64,000 nt of DNA from Betaproteobacteria bacterium (GTDB lineage: Bacteria > Pseudomonadota > Gammaproteobacteria > Burkholderiales > SG8-39). The translations under genes were made by a program, and so were the position numbers. Shown piece after piece: positions 52,987 through 61,824 of the stretch; positions within the stretch are counted from its first letter, which is position 1, and the number at the start of each line of letters is the position of its first letter. The stretch spans positions 1-64,000 of the forward strand of contig JAJDOG010000070.1 of NCBI GenBank assembly GCA_022340285.1. Direction: 5' to 3'. The notes beneath the pieces were generated by a model. That model made no database searches, was not told the DNA's origin, and saw only the letters and a program-made list of their open reading frames with translations.

Positions 52987-54029
52987 AGCGGCGGGGGCGC
53001 GGGATTGCCTGCATGTGGTACCCGATCGGCTTCACCGTCGCGGCCAATCCCAGCGCCGCAACGGTGAAAGTGAACGAGGACGGAACCGCGACGCTGCTGA
53101 CGGGAACCGTCGAAACCGGCCAGGGCTCGCTCACCGTGCTGGCTCAGATCGCGGCCGAGGAGCTCGGCGTCGCCACCGAGGACGTGCACGTGGTGTCGGC
53201 CGACACCGATGTGACTCCCATGGACACGGGTGCCATCGCCAGCCGCACCACCTACGTGACCGGCAATGCGACCCGCCTCGCGGCGGAGAAGGCCAAGGCC
53301 ATCCTGTTCAACGTCGCCGCCCCGATGCTCGGCGTGCGTCCCGACCAGCTCGAGGCGCGCGATCGCAAGATCCAGGTAAAGCGCTTCCCGCAGCGTCAGC
53401 TGCCCATCAGCCAGGTCGCCCACCATGCGCTGTTCGTGAAGGGCGATCCGCCGATCGGCAGCGCCTCCTTCAACCCCCCGACCGTTGCGATGGATCCGGA
53501 GACCGGCCAGGGTCTGCCCTTCGCGACCTATGTCTACGCGACCCAGATCGCCGAGGTCGACGTGGACGACGAGACCGGCGAGGTGGAGGTCCTGCGCATC
53601 GTCGCGTCACACGATTGCGGCACCGCCATCAACCCGATGCTGGTCGAGGGACAGATCGAGGGCGGCATTTCGATGGGCATCGGCCTCGCGCTCCAGGAAG
53701 AGATCCTCTTCGACGACAAGGGCCGGCAGATCAACCCCAATCTCACGAACTACATCATGCCGACCAGCCTCGACATGCCCGAGATCGAGGTCGATATCGT
53801 CCCGAGCTACGACCCGACCGGCCCCTTCGGGGCGAAGGGCGTCGGCGAGCCCACGTCGGTGCCCACTGCCGCGGCGATCCTCAACGCGATCCACGACGCG
53901 GTAGGGGCGCGCGTCCATTCGCTTCCCGCCACCGCCGAGAAAGTGCTCGCGGCGATCAAAGAATCGCGCGTGCAAGGGACCAAGCAACTCCCCGGCACAC
54001 GGCGCGCGATCGCGGGACCCGCTGCCTGA
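52983..54029 (+). CDS. Molybdenum hydroxylase large subunit, C-terminal half
   Basis: A 348-residue protein equal to the second Mo-cofactor-binding domain. It starts MKRRGRGIACMWYPIGFT and includes GTVETGQGSLTVLAQIAAEE, SHDCGTAINPMLVEGQIEGG, and the catalytic base region GAKGVGEPTSVPTAAA with Glu. Its ATG overlaps the upstream stop (ATGA) and has its own AGGAG at 52970-52974, 8 bp away, which favours a true gene split over a sequencing frameshift. Together the halves total 812 residues. Confidence 0.87.
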   Translation: MKRRGRGIACMWYPIGFTVAANPSAATVKVNEDGTATLLTGTVETGQGSLTVLAQIAAEELGVATEDVHVVSADTDVTPMDTGAIASRTTYVTGNATRLAAEKAKAILFNVAAPMLGVRPDQLEARDRKIQVKRFPQRQLPISQVAHHALFVKGDPPIGSASFNPPTVAMDPETGQGLPFATYVYATQIAEVDVDDETGEVEVLRIVASHDCGTAINPMLVEGQIEGGISMGIGLALQEEILFDDKGRQINPNLTNYIMPTSLDMPEIEVDIVPSYDPTGPFGAKGVGEPTSVPTAAAILNAIHDAVGARVHSLPATAEKVLAAIKESRVQGTKQLPGTRRAIAGPAA

Positions 54030-54046
54030 GAGAAGGCTGGGTCTTT

Positions 54047-54083
54047 CCCCTCCTCTTCGAGGAGGGGTGGCTGCGCAGCAGCC
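54047..54083. repeat. Double hairpin between convergent genes
   Basis: CCCCTCCTC-ttc-GAGGAGGGG (54047-54067), then GGCTGC-gca-GCAGCC (54069-54083), then GGGGTGGT. Both stems are perfect. They lie between the hydroxylase operon and the convergent dioxygenase gene and may act as a two-way terminator. The G-rich composition is like that of dispersed intergenic repeats I recall from many proteobacterial genomes. Confidence 0.65.
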
Positions 54084-54131
54084 GGGGTGGTGTTCCGGAG
54101 CGTGTGCGGGTGGAACAACCTGACCGACTCC

Positions 54132-55079
54132 CTACGGGACGGCGTGGGTGATGAAGTCTTCCGGGACGGGGTGGCCCCATTGCGAGAACAGCCCCTCCTC
54201 TGCGGGGACGAGATTCGGCGCGGCGTGGACGTTGAGAACGTCCGTATCGGTCCAGTGCTCGTGGACCCGGCCCCAGGGATCCTTCCAGTAGTCGTAGATC
54301 TGGCTGCCGAGCACGTGCCGGCCGATCCCCCACACCTGCTCGTACTTCCCGACGCGCTTCAGGTGCTCGTGACCGAGCATCACGTCGTCGATGCTCTGCA
54401 CCTCGAACGAGAGATGATTGATCCCCACCCGCGGCCCCTTGAGGCACAGGAACACGTGATGATCGACGTACGTCTCGCCCCGATCGCAGCGGTTGAACGA
54501 GGCGATGATGTTGTCCTTCGAACCCTCGTAGACGTCGTCGGAGCAGACGAAGCCAAACATCTCTCGGTACCACTTTATCCGCTCCGCGGCGTCGTGCGTC
54601 ATGATGACCGCGTGCGCGATGCGCTTGACCTGCGAGGGCCCCGGCTGAAGGCGCATCAGCTCGCCGGCGCGGCGCAGCTTCGCGTCGCCCCAGTTGAGGA
54701 TGTTGCGACGCGTGGGCAGCGCCGGGAGCTGCTGCATCCCCCAGATGACCTCCATCTGATAGCCGTGCGGGTCCGTGATGCGCACGCGCTTGCCGCCGCC
54801 CGGTTCGTCGATGTTCTCGATGCCGCTCGCCCCCTGCACCTTGGAGAGCGTCTTCAGGTCCTCCTCGTTCTCGGCGAGAAAGGCCAGGCCGATGAACTTC
54901 GACGGGCCAAGGTGCGTGACGTGGAGGTGATGGGGCGGATCGGTCCCGCGCATGTACAGTGAGTTCGAGGTCCGCTCCGACCGGACCATCCCGAAGTTCG
55001 TCAGAAACTCCTCGGCCTCGTCGAGACTAGGAGACTGGAGGCGCCCGTAGGCGATGTCAGCGACCTTGATGACCGGCAT
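54132..55079 (-). CDS. Extradiol ring-cleavage dioxygenase (VOC superfamily)
   Basis: A 315-residue two-domain type I extradiol dioxygenase. The Fe(II) ligands of the C-terminal domain are His156 (RIAHAVIMTHD), His222 (GINHLSFEV) and Glu274 (DPWGRVHEHW). It should open catechol-like rings next to the diol. It starts 18 bp after the ABC ATPase stop on the same strand, so it is the last gene of the importer operon. The exact ring substrate is unknown. Confidence 0.88.
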   Translation of the reverse strand: MPVIKVADIAYGRLQSPSLDEAEEFLTNFGMVRSERTSNSLYMRGTDPPHHLHVTHLGPSKFIGLAFLAENEEDLKTLSKVQGASGIENIDEPGGGKRVRITDPHGYQMEVIWGMQQLPALPTRRNILNWGDAKLRRAGELMRLQPGPSQVKRIAHAVIMTHDAAERIKWYREMFGFVCSDDVYEGSKDNIIASFNRCDRGETYVDHHVFLCLKGPRVGINHLSFEVQSIDDVMLGHEHLKRVGKYEQVWGIGRHVLGSQIYDYWKDPWGRVHEHWTDTDVLNVHAAPNLVPAEEGLFSQWGHPVPEDFITHAVP

Positions 55080-55097
55080 ACTCGACCTCGCGATCTC

Positions 55098-56207
55098 TCA
55101 GGCGGCAGAGCCGGCGCGGATGCGGTGTCCGTCCGGCCCGAACAGACAGATCTGCTCACGCGCCAGCGTGAGTCCGAGTCGCGCGCCCGAATCGAGCTCG
55201 GCCATTGCGGTGCTTTCGCTGACCGTCACGAAGGGTCGCTCCATCCCGACGTCGAAATAGAGCAACGTCTCCTTGCCGAGCGGCTCAACCAGGCGCACCG
55301 CGAGCTCCAGGTCGTTGGTCGCACCGTTTCCGACCGGCACGGCATTGACGTGCTCCGGCCGGATACCCAGCGTGATCGGACCGGCCGGCAAGCCGTTGAA
55401 GCGGTCTGGGAGACCGACCTGGAAGCCACCCGAAGCACACCGGAACCGGCACATCCCGGACTCGTGCACGACCTCGCCCGAGAGCAGGTTCATCGACGGC
55501 GACCCGAAGAAGTCGGCGACGAAGCTGTTGACCGGGTTCGAGTAGATCTCCATCGGCGAGCCCATCTGCTCGATCACGCCGTTGCGCATCACCACGATCC
55601 GGTCGGCGAGCGTCATCGCCTCCTCCTGGTCGTGCGTGACGAAGATGAACGTCCGCTTGAGCGCCTGGTGCAGTCGGTCGCACTCGGCGCGCAGCTCGCG
55701 CCGCAGCTTCGCGTCGAGGCTGGAGAGCGGCTCGTCGAGGAGGAACGTCGACGGGTGGGTCACCAGCGTGCGCGCCAGCGCGACGCGCTGCGACTCGCCG
55801 CCCGAGCACTGCGCCGGCATCTTGTCCAGCAGGTGCGTCAGCCGCACCATCTCCGCCACCTCCTGGACCTGTCGCGCCCGCTCGGCCGGCGGCACCTTTT
55901 TCATGCGCAGCCCGAACTCGATGTTCTGCGCGACGGTCTTGTGCGGAAAGAGCGCATGGCTCTGGAACACCATGCCGAGCCCGCGATCGCGCGGCTCCAG
56001 GTCGTTGACGACCCGGCCCCCGATCCGGATCTCGCCCGCAGTCGGGTCCTCGAATCCCGCGATCATCCTGAGCGTGGTCGTCTTGCCGCATCCGGACGGC
56101 CCGACGAAGACCACGAACTCCTCGTCCTCGATCGTGACGTTGATGTCCTTCACGGCGACGAGCGCGCCGAATTCCTTGCGCAGGTTGACGAGTTCGATGC
56201 GCGCCAC
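55098..56207 (-). CDS. ABC importer ATP-binding protein (MalK/UgpC/PotA type)
   Basis: A 369-residue ATPase with Walker A GPSGCGKTTTLRMIAG, signature CSGGESQRVALARTL, Walker B FLLDEPLSSLD and switch His FVTHDQEEAM. A C-terminal TOBE region (about 290-360) follows, as in MalK-like proteins. The GTG at 56205-56207 (VARIELVNLRKEFG) is preceded by GGAGGT, and the permease stop is 2 bp upstream. It drives import with the two permeases and the binding protein. Confidence 0.93.
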   Translation of the reverse strand: MARIELVNLRKEFGALVAVKDINVTIEDEEFVVFVGPSGCGKTTTLRMIAGFEDPTAGEIRIGGRVVNDLEPRDRGLGMVFQSHALFPHKTVAQNIEFGLRMKKVPPAERARQVQEVAEMVRLTHLLDKMPAQCSGGESQRVALARTLVTHPSTFLLDEPLSSLDAKLRRELRAECDRLHQALKRTFIFVTHDQEEAMTLADRIVVMRNGVIEQMGSPMEIYSNPVNSFVADFFGSPSMNLLSGEVVHESGMCRFRCASGGFQVGLPDRFNGLPAGPITLGIRPEHVNAVPVGNGATNDLELAVRLVEPLGKETLLYFDVGMERPFVTVSESTAMAELDSGARLGLTLAREQICLFGPDGHRIRAGSAA

Positions 56208-56209
56208 CG

Positions 56210-57085
56210 TTACCTCCGGATCATGCCGAAACTGAAACCGCGCGCCAGATGCTTGCGGATGATGAGACCGATGAAGACGAGCGGAACGGTGATGCCGACG
56301 GACAGGGCGGCCTGCCGGCCATAGACGCGGCCTTCCGTGGTTCCCTGGTACTTGGACAGCTCGATCGGGAGCGTCACGACCTCGGTCTTGGCAAGAAGCA
56401 GCGCCAGCAGATATTCGCTCCAGGTGAGAATCAGGATGAAGAGGAACGTCGCGACGATGCCGGAGCGAACCAGCGGCAGCACGACTTCGACAAGCGTGCG
56501 CCAGCGCGGCGCGCCGAGAATCTCGGCCGCCTGTTCCACCTCGCGCGGCACCTCGTCGATGAAGCTCTTCAGCATCCACACCGAGTACGGTAGCGTGGTG
56601 AGGAAATAGATCAGGATCAGCCCGGTGGCGGTGTCGAGCAGGCCGAGCGCGGAGTAGTAGAGCGAGAGCGGCGCGACGATCACGATCGGTGGAATCATGC
56701 GCAGCATCAGGAGCTGGAACATCCGCACTTCGGAGAGCACTCTGTAGCGTGATACGCCGTAGGCGATCACCGCACCATAGACCACCGAGAGCGTCGTGGC
56801 GGTGAGTGCAATCATGAGGCTGTTGCCGAACGCGATCCAGGGACGCTGTGCCGAGATGATGTACTGCCCCGTGGCTACCTCCTGGCGATCGGTCCAGACG
56901 TCCAGGTAGTTGACGATGGTCCACGGGTCCGGGATGTAGACCGTCGGCCAGGCGAACCACTGCTCGCTTGGCTTGAAGGACGTGCTGACCATCCAGTAGA
57001 GCGGGAAGGCCACGATCACCGCCCAGATCGTGAGGAGCGTGTAGCGCACGATGCTGCCGATCCGGTTCTTCTGCGATTTGGTCAT
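56210..57085 (-). CDS. ABC importer permease (MalG type)
   Basis: A 291-residue protein with six transmembrane helices. The EAA loop, which docks on the ATPase, is EQAAEILGAPRWRTLVEVVL near residues 190-210. It begins MTKSQKNRIGSIVRYTLLTI. It pairs with the permease upstream (24 bp gap). Confidence 0.93.
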   Translation of the reverse strand: MTKSQKNRIGSIVRYTLLTIWAVIVAFPLYWMVSTSFKPSEQWFAWPTVYIPDPWTIVNYLDVWTDRQEVATGQYIISAQRPWIAFGNSLMIALTATTLSVVYGAVIAYGVSRYRVLSEVRMFQLLMLRMIPPIVIVAPLSLYYSALGLLDTATGLILIYFLTTLPYSVWMLKSFIDEVPREVEQAAEILGAPRWRTLVEVVLPLVRSGIVATFLFILILTWSEYLLALLLAKTEVVTLPIELSKYQGTTEGRVYGRQAALSVGITVPLVFIGLIIRKHLARGFSFGMIRR

Positions 57086-57109
57086 CGTTGGTCCGTACCC
57101 GCTCCGGTT

Positions 57110-58087
57110 TCACGCGGTGCGCGACGCCGCGGCGGTCATGGCGTCGATCGCGTGCTTCTCACGCCGTAACAGCCGGATCGCCAGCAGCACGATGACGATC
57201 ATCAGCATCATGACGAGATACGACATCGCCGCGCCCTTCGACACCTCGAAGTACTGCCAGGTGGTGAGAAAGATGTACACCGGGATCGTCTCGGTGGCGC
57301 TTCCCGGACCGCCCTGGAACAGGGCCCAGATCTTCGGGAACTCCGCCATCGCCTCCAGAAAACGCAGGGTCAGCGCAAGGAAGATCACCGGACGCAGCAG
57401 GGGCAGCTGCACCTCCCAGAAGATGCGCCACGTCGAGGCACCGAGGATGCGCGCCGCCTCGATCGGCTCCTTGGGCAACGAGGAGAAGCCAGCCAGCATG
57501 ATGATGAACGAGAAGGGCGTCCAGTTCCAAACTTCGAGCAGCATCACGCTCGTGAGCGCGAAGTCCGGGTTGGTCAGGAACGGCACCTTGTGCTCGACCC
57601 CTCCGATGCGACTGATGATGTCGTTGATCGGCCCAGCGTCGTAGAGCAGCATCTCGGCCGTATAGGCCACGACGATCGGCACCGTCAGCATGGGAATGAT
57701 GAACAGGATGTAGTAGAGCGCCTGGCCGCGGAACGGCTTGTGCATAAGGTAGGCGAGCCCGAAGCCGATCAAAAAGCAGCCGATGGTCGACCCGAGCGCG
57801 AACGCGAGCGACCGAATGATCGACCAGCCGAAGCGCGGATCAGTAAGAACCTCCTTGAAGATGTCGAGGCCGACCCACTCCGCGTCCCACCAGGACCCGA
57901 GATAGACCGACCACTGATGGAACGAGAAGTAGAGTTGCAGCAGCAGCACCGGCAGCAAAACGCCAGCAAACAGCGCAATCAGCGGCGCGAGAATCGCCCA
58001 CTTGAAGCGTCTGATGCCGCGCGCGCGCGAGACCTCCCGCGGCGCTGCGGGGGCGACCGATCCGGGAACGGCGACGACGCTGGACAT
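57110..58087 (-). CDS. ABC importer permease (MalF/UgpA type)
   Basis: A 325-residue protein with six transmembrane helices and a cytoplasmic Arg-rich start. The EAA loop is EAARILGASTWRIFWEVQLP near residues 215-235. It lies 77 bp after the binding-protein gene; that gap holds a large inverted repeat. Confidence 0.92.
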   Translation of the reverse strand: MSSVVAVPGSVAPAAPREVSRARGIRRFKWAILAPLIALFAGVLLPVLLLQLYFSFHQWSVYLGSWWDAEWVGLDIFKEVLTDPRFGWSIIRSLAFALGSTIGCFLIGFGLAYLMHKPFRGQALYYILFIIPMLTVPIVVAYTAEMLLYDAGPINDIISRIGGVEHKVPFLTNPDFALTSVMLLEVWNWTPFSFIIMLAGFSSLPKEPIEAARILGASTWRIFWEVQLPLLRPVIFLALTLRFLEAMAEFPKIWALFQGGPGSATETIPVYIFLTTWQYFEVSKGAAMSYLVMMLMIVIVLLAIRLLRREKHAIDAMTAAASRTA

Positions 58088-58101
58088 TTCGGTGGCGATA
58101 T

Positions 58102-58141
58102 CGCGGCCGGCGGGCGTTCTAGGCGCGCCCGCGCGGCCGCG
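58102..58141 (-). repeat. REP-like stem-loop between binding-protein and permease genes
   Basis: Outer arms CGCGGCC (58102-58108) and GGCCGCG (58135-58141) enclose inner arms GGGCG (58112-58116) and CGCCC (58126-58130). The transcript would form a long GC-rich hairpin right after the binding-protein stop. There is no T-run, so read-through into the permeases is expected. In malE-malF a similar intergenic hairpin protects the upstream message. Confidence 0.7.
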
Positions 58142-58164
58142 GTTCTTGTTTCAGGCCGATCCGG

Positions 58165-59610
58165 TCAGGACATCTTGGGCTTGTCGATCGTTGGCATGTT
58201 GCTCTTGTAGGTCGCGAGCTCCTCCTGGAGCTTCTTCGTGCCGATGCGCTTCACGATCTTCGCCCACTCGTTCTCGACGTTCGGCAGCACCTCGGACGCC
58301 TTGCGCTGCCCGACGTACGCCTCGGACAGGTGCTTGCCGAGCTGATCCTGAAACTCGAGATAGCCGGTGAGGTAGATCGGCGGGCAGGCGACCTGCAGGC
58401 ACTCTCCGACCGCTTTCAGCCCGCCCGAGGTATAAGCCGCCTCGACCCCCGGGTTCGTCATGTTGCTCTTGTGCCAGGCGTCGTGGAAGGTGTTGACGTT
58501 GTCCGCGACGTACTGATTGGCCGATTTCGCCGTCCCCCACCAAAGCGCCAGGTAGGCCGCCGCTTCCTTGCGCGGACTGTATTTGTTGACCAGGAGCGCG
58601 CCGACCGGCGACGAGATTGTGCGGACGATGGTCTTGCCGCCCACGTTGGCGCTGGGCGGCGTGCTGTAGGCCCACTTGCCGGCAGTCTTCGACTTCTTCG
58701 GGTTCTCGTTTAGCTTGATGATTCCGTCCCAGTACTGGCACGCGACCGATCGTCCACCGGCAATCTGCGGGATCATCTGCGGCGTCCCCCAGCCGGGCGA
58801 CTCGGGGTGCGCGACCGCCTTCTCGCGCAGGTAGATCTCCAGCGCCCGGTTTCCGGCGGGAGTGTTGAGCGTGGGCTTCATGTCGTCCGCGAACGGGAAG
58901 CCGCCGTGTGCGTAGAGATACATCAGATACCACGTCACGCCGTTCGCCCGGTTGCGCAGGTTCGCGGAACCAAAGAGGCCCTTCTCGGGGTTGTGGAAGA
59001 ACTTCATGATGTTGAAGTCGTCGTCCCACGTTTCCGGCATCGCGAGCGGCTTGCCATACTTGTCCGCGTAACGCTTCTGGGCGTCGGGGTCCTCAAGCAG
59101 ATCCTTGCGCTGGTACTGCGCATGAACGTTGCCGTCGGTCGGGATTCCGTAGGTCTGGCCCTTGTAGGTGAAGAGCTTCGCGTAATCGCCGACGGCGTCG
59201 ATCTTGAAGTTCGCCTTCTTCATGTAGGGATCGAGCGGCTCGAGGAGGCCCGCCGAGGCCAGCGACGGGATCATCCCCCCGTCGATGTGGAAGAAGTCGA
59301 ACTGCGGCGAGCGCGACAGGGCTTCCGCCATCGCGCGTTGCGGAATGTCGAAGATCGAGATGTCCTGGATGTTGCCCACGCCGATGCCGGTCTGCTTGCG
59401 GAAGTCCTCCATCGAGGGCTGCATCGGAATGTAGTAGTTCGACCAGATCATTCCAGTCACGTCCGTCTTGCCGATGCCTTTTGCGGCGGCGACGATCCGG
59501 TCATTCTCGGCTTGCGCAAAGGCCCTAGGCGCGTAGGGCAATGCACTGAGCACGGTCAGGCCGACCCCGCCCTTGATGAATTCACGCCGGGAAACTCGTG
59601 GTTTGCTCAT
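58165..59610 (-). CDS. Extracellular solute-binding protein (family 1) with Tat signal
   Basis: A 481-residue periplasmic binding protein. The N-terminus has a twin-arginine motif SRREFIKGG (residues 7-15), a hydrophobic stretch and AFAQAE as a likely cleavage region. The mature protein has family 1 features (FDFFHIDGGMIPSLASAGLLEPLD; GQTYGIPTDGNVHAQYQ; GGRSVACQYWDG). It should capture the substrate for the MalFGK-like transporter. The start has a strong AGGAGGAG upstream, and a leader hairpin and promoter precede it. Confidence 0.9.
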   Translation of the reverse strand: MSKPRVSRREFIKGGVGLTVLSALPYAPRAFAQAENDRIVAAAKGIGKTDVTGMIWSNYYIPMQPSMEDFRKQTGIGVGNIQDISIFDIPQRAMAEALSRSPQFDFFHIDGGMIPSLASAGLLEPLDPYMKKANFKIDAVGDYAKLFTYKGQTYGIPTDGNVHAQYQRKDLLEDPDAQKRYADKYGKPLAMPETWDDDFNIMKFFHNPEKGLFGSANLRNRANGVTWYLMYLYAHGGFPFADDMKPTLNTPAGNRALEIYLREKAVAHPESPGWGTPQMIPQIAGGRSVACQYWDGIIKLNENPKKSKTAGKWAYSTPPSANVGGKTIVRTISSPVGALLVNKYSPRKEAAAYLALWWGTAKSANQYVADNVNTFHDAWHKSNMTNPGVEAAYTSGGLKAVGECLQVACPPIYLTGYLEFQDQLGKHLSEAYVGQRKASEVLPNVENEWAKIVKRIGTKKLQEELATYKSNMPTIDKPKMS

Positions 59611-59669
59611 GTTCTCCTCCTCGTGGTTGGAGCGCGCTTACCCTATCGAGGCGCCCATAGCACCAGAAG

Positions 59670-59715
59670 CACCGGGTGCCCGGGGCACGCATTTCCCGGG
59701 CTTTGGCGCCCGGTG
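59670..59715 (-). promoter_or_regulatory. Long stem-loop in the leader of the binding-protein gene
   Basis: CACCGGGTGCC (59670-59680) and GGCGCCCGGTG (59705-59715) pair over 11 positions, ten Watson-Crick and one G-U, with a smaller inner stem. It lies between the predicted promoter and the ATG, so it would be in the mRNA leader about 60 bases before the start. It could stabilise the message or take part in regulation. Confidence 0.6.
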
Positions 59716-59732
59716 TAATTGATGTTCATCTG

Positions 59733-59762
59733 CATTTAGGCAGTCGGCTCAGGCTTTGTCAA
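59733..59762 (-). promoter_or_regulatory. Sigma-70 promoter of the ABC importer operon
   Basis: On the minus strand a perfect -35 TTGACA (59757-59762) and TAAATG (59733-59738) are 18 bp apart; shifting by one gives CTAAAT at 17. The start would fall near 59726, with a leader of about 116 bases. The remainder of the 225 bp gap up to 59835 shows nothing further. Confidence 0.6.
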
Positions 59763-59835
59763 GTAACGCACCCGACTCGCCATCGTCTCGCACGACTCGT
59801 TCGTCCGCTCATCCGCTGCGACGCACTCCGCGTCG

Positions 59836-61644
59836 CTACTTGCGGGAAGGTATTACCGGCAGCATCACCCAGGCGTCGTGTTTTGCGCCGGTGTGAAGCG
59901 TCACGTCTCCGTCAAAGATCTCGGGCGGACGGTCGCGGGCGTCGTTGTGCATGAACGGACCGACACCGGTGAACTCGTTCTTCATGTTGGAGAGCTTGCC
60001 CCCGGTCCCGCCCGGGTACTCGTAGTCCCGGCCGCGCACCGTGAGCGCGATACGGTAGCCGGCCGGCACCACGATGCAAGTCGGCCAGATCTCGATGTCG
60101 AGCTCGTAGATCGCGCCGGGCCGGAGCGGCTGCTTCTGGTCGTGCGTGTGGTAGGGCCGGTAGGGCAGCGAGCGCTTCTTGTCGAGCTTGCGGTGCGATG
60201 CGCGCAGCCAGCCCTGCGCGATGGGCGTGTGCGGATCCAGCGCGCCCTGGAACACCACCTCTTTCATGTTCGAATCGAACACGCGCACCACCAGAAAGAG
60301 ATCCGCGTCCCGCGTCGATGAAGAGACGAACAGCTTCGCCGCAATCGGTCCGGTGATCTCGGTCGCGCGATCGAGCGGGGGCAGGAAGAACGTGGCGCCG
60401 TCGCTCAACCCCCGATAGGTCAGTTTCCCCGCCGCCGCGACCGGCTTGTCGTGAAGCGTCTGGTCGCGCGCATCGAGGTGCAGCTTGGTCCACTTCGTGC
60501 GGGCGAGCGGCCATTCGTTCTCCGCCCGTGGCACGAACTTCTCCCCGGGATGGCGCACCAGGAGGTACACGCGCGGCTGCTTGTCCCAGCCGGTCTTTTC
60601 GCCCTTGAGGAAGTGGCCGAAGAACTTCTTCTGCAGGCCGACGCCGTAATCGGTGTAGAAGTGCGTCCAGTGCTCGATGCCGTGCATCTCGAGCCATTTC
60701 TGCTTGGCCGCGGCATTCACGAATCCCTCGATGTTGCCGCGTGGGTGCAGGCCCTGCCCGCCCCAGTTACCGGCCGAGAAAAGCGGCGTCTTGACCTTGG
60801 ACCAGTCGGGCGAGCGCGACTTCCAGAACTTGTCGTCGAGGGCGTGCGCGAGCGCTTCCGCGCCGAAATCGAACCGGTTCGCGCCGAGCTCCTCGTCGGT
60901 GAGCGTCGGCGGACCGGCCACCCAGTCGCCCGTCAGTGGGCTGCGGAAGCCGCGGGTACCGAGTCCGTGCTGCACGCTCTTCACCTGCATGTCGTACCAG
61001 TTGGCGATGAACGTGGTCAGGATGCCGCCATGATGGCTCAGGTCGCGGTAGAAATCGGCAGCGCCTTCCCAGATGCACATCGCCGCGAGATGCTTGGGCG
61101 CGAGGCACGCGACCTGCCACTGGTTCATCGCGTAATACGAGATGCCGTTCAGTCCCACCTTGCCGTTCGACCAGGGCTGCACGCCGGCCCAGTCGATGCA
61201 GATCGCAAAATCCTTCGCCTCGCGCGGGCTCCAGAGCTCGACATACCCGGGCGAGCGCCCGCAACCACGCGAGTCGACCCGCACGCACGCGTAGCCGTCG
61301 GGCACCCACTTCTCCGGGTCGACGACTTCCCACGCCTGGTACTTGTTGGTCGAGCCGGCGGGCACGTCCGGATGCTGCTCGGCCATGCGGTCCCAGCAGG
61401 TCTTGTAGAGCTGCTCGAAGTGCAGATACTTCGCGTAGGGGCCGTAGCTCATGATCACCGGATACTTCCCGGCCTTGATCGGGCGGTACACGTCGGCGCG
61501 CAGCACGACCCCGTCTTCCATTCGGATCGGCACGTCCCAGTCGATGGTCATGCCGTCGCGGACCTCGGTCACGTATGACGCTTCGCTCTTGGTCTGCCTT
61601 CTCGTCGGCCGTCTTGTCGGCCTTCTTTTTCTCGTTGCCTTCAT
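59836..61644 (-). CDS. CocE/NonD-family hydrolase (X-Pro dipeptidyl-peptidase S15 fold)
   Basis: A 602-residue alpha/beta hydrolase. The nucleophile is Ser169 in GLNGISYYAMNQW, preceded by DSRGCGRSPG. The C-terminal jellyroll domain of CocE-like enzymes spans about 390-600. Such enzymes cleave esters or amides. The ATG at 61644 follows a GGAGGAG. The first 20 residues are strongly basic with a repeated RRPT unit, unusual for the family. There is no signal peptide. Confidence 0.88.
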   Translation of the reverse strand: MKATRKRRPTRRPTRRQTKSEASYVTEVRDGMTIDWDVPIRMEDGVVLRADVYRPIKAGKYPVIMSYGPYAKYLHFEQLYKTCWDRMAEQHPDVPAGSTNKYQAWEVVDPEKWVPDGYACVRVDSRGCGRSPGYVELWSPREAKDFAICIDWAGVQPWSNGKVGLNGISYYAMNQWQVACLAPKHLAAMCIWEGAADFYRDLSHHGGILTTFIANWYDMQVKSVQHGLGTRGFRSPLTGDWVAGPPTLTDEELGANRFDFGAEALAHALDDKFWKSRSPDWSKVKTPLFSAGNWGGQGLHPRGNIEGFVNAAAKQKWLEMHGIEHWTHFYTDYGVGLQKKFFGHFLKGEKTGWDKQPRVYLLVRHPGEKFVPRAENEWPLARTKWTKLHLDARDQTLHDKPVAAAGKLTYRGLSDGATFFLPPLDRATEITGPIAAKLFVSSSTRDADLFLVVRVFDSNMKEVVFQGALDPHTPIAQGWLRASHRKLDKKRSLPYRPYHTHDQKQPLRPGAIYELDIEIWPTCIVVPAGYRIALTVRGRDYEYPGGTGGKLSNMKNEFTGVGPFMHNDARDRPPEIFDGDVTLHTGAKHDAWVMLPVIPSRK

Positions 61645-61824
61645 GGAACGTCTCCTCCGATTCTTGGATCCACGGTGCGGCGGGACTTGGTGATACGCGG
61701 TGATGCGCGAAGCGCGTGCAGCGTACATTCTGCAACCTGCGATCGGCCATGGCAACGGCGGCGTCCCACGCTTGCGCTGGTGCACCGCACCAAGTTGCGG
61801 CTGTCGCGCGGGCCGCGCCGCCCG

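Noticed and set aside
52970-52990. Frameshift pseudogene in the Mo-hydroxylase large subunit
   Set aside because: ATGA overlap plus a well-spaced AGGAG and intact motifs on both sides favour a functional split; a sequencing error remains possible and is flagged in the findings.
50232-54029. True CO dehydrogenase (coxMSL)
   Set aside because: The large-subunit active-site loop is MRGFG, without the Cys of the CSFR loop of form I CO dehydrogenase.
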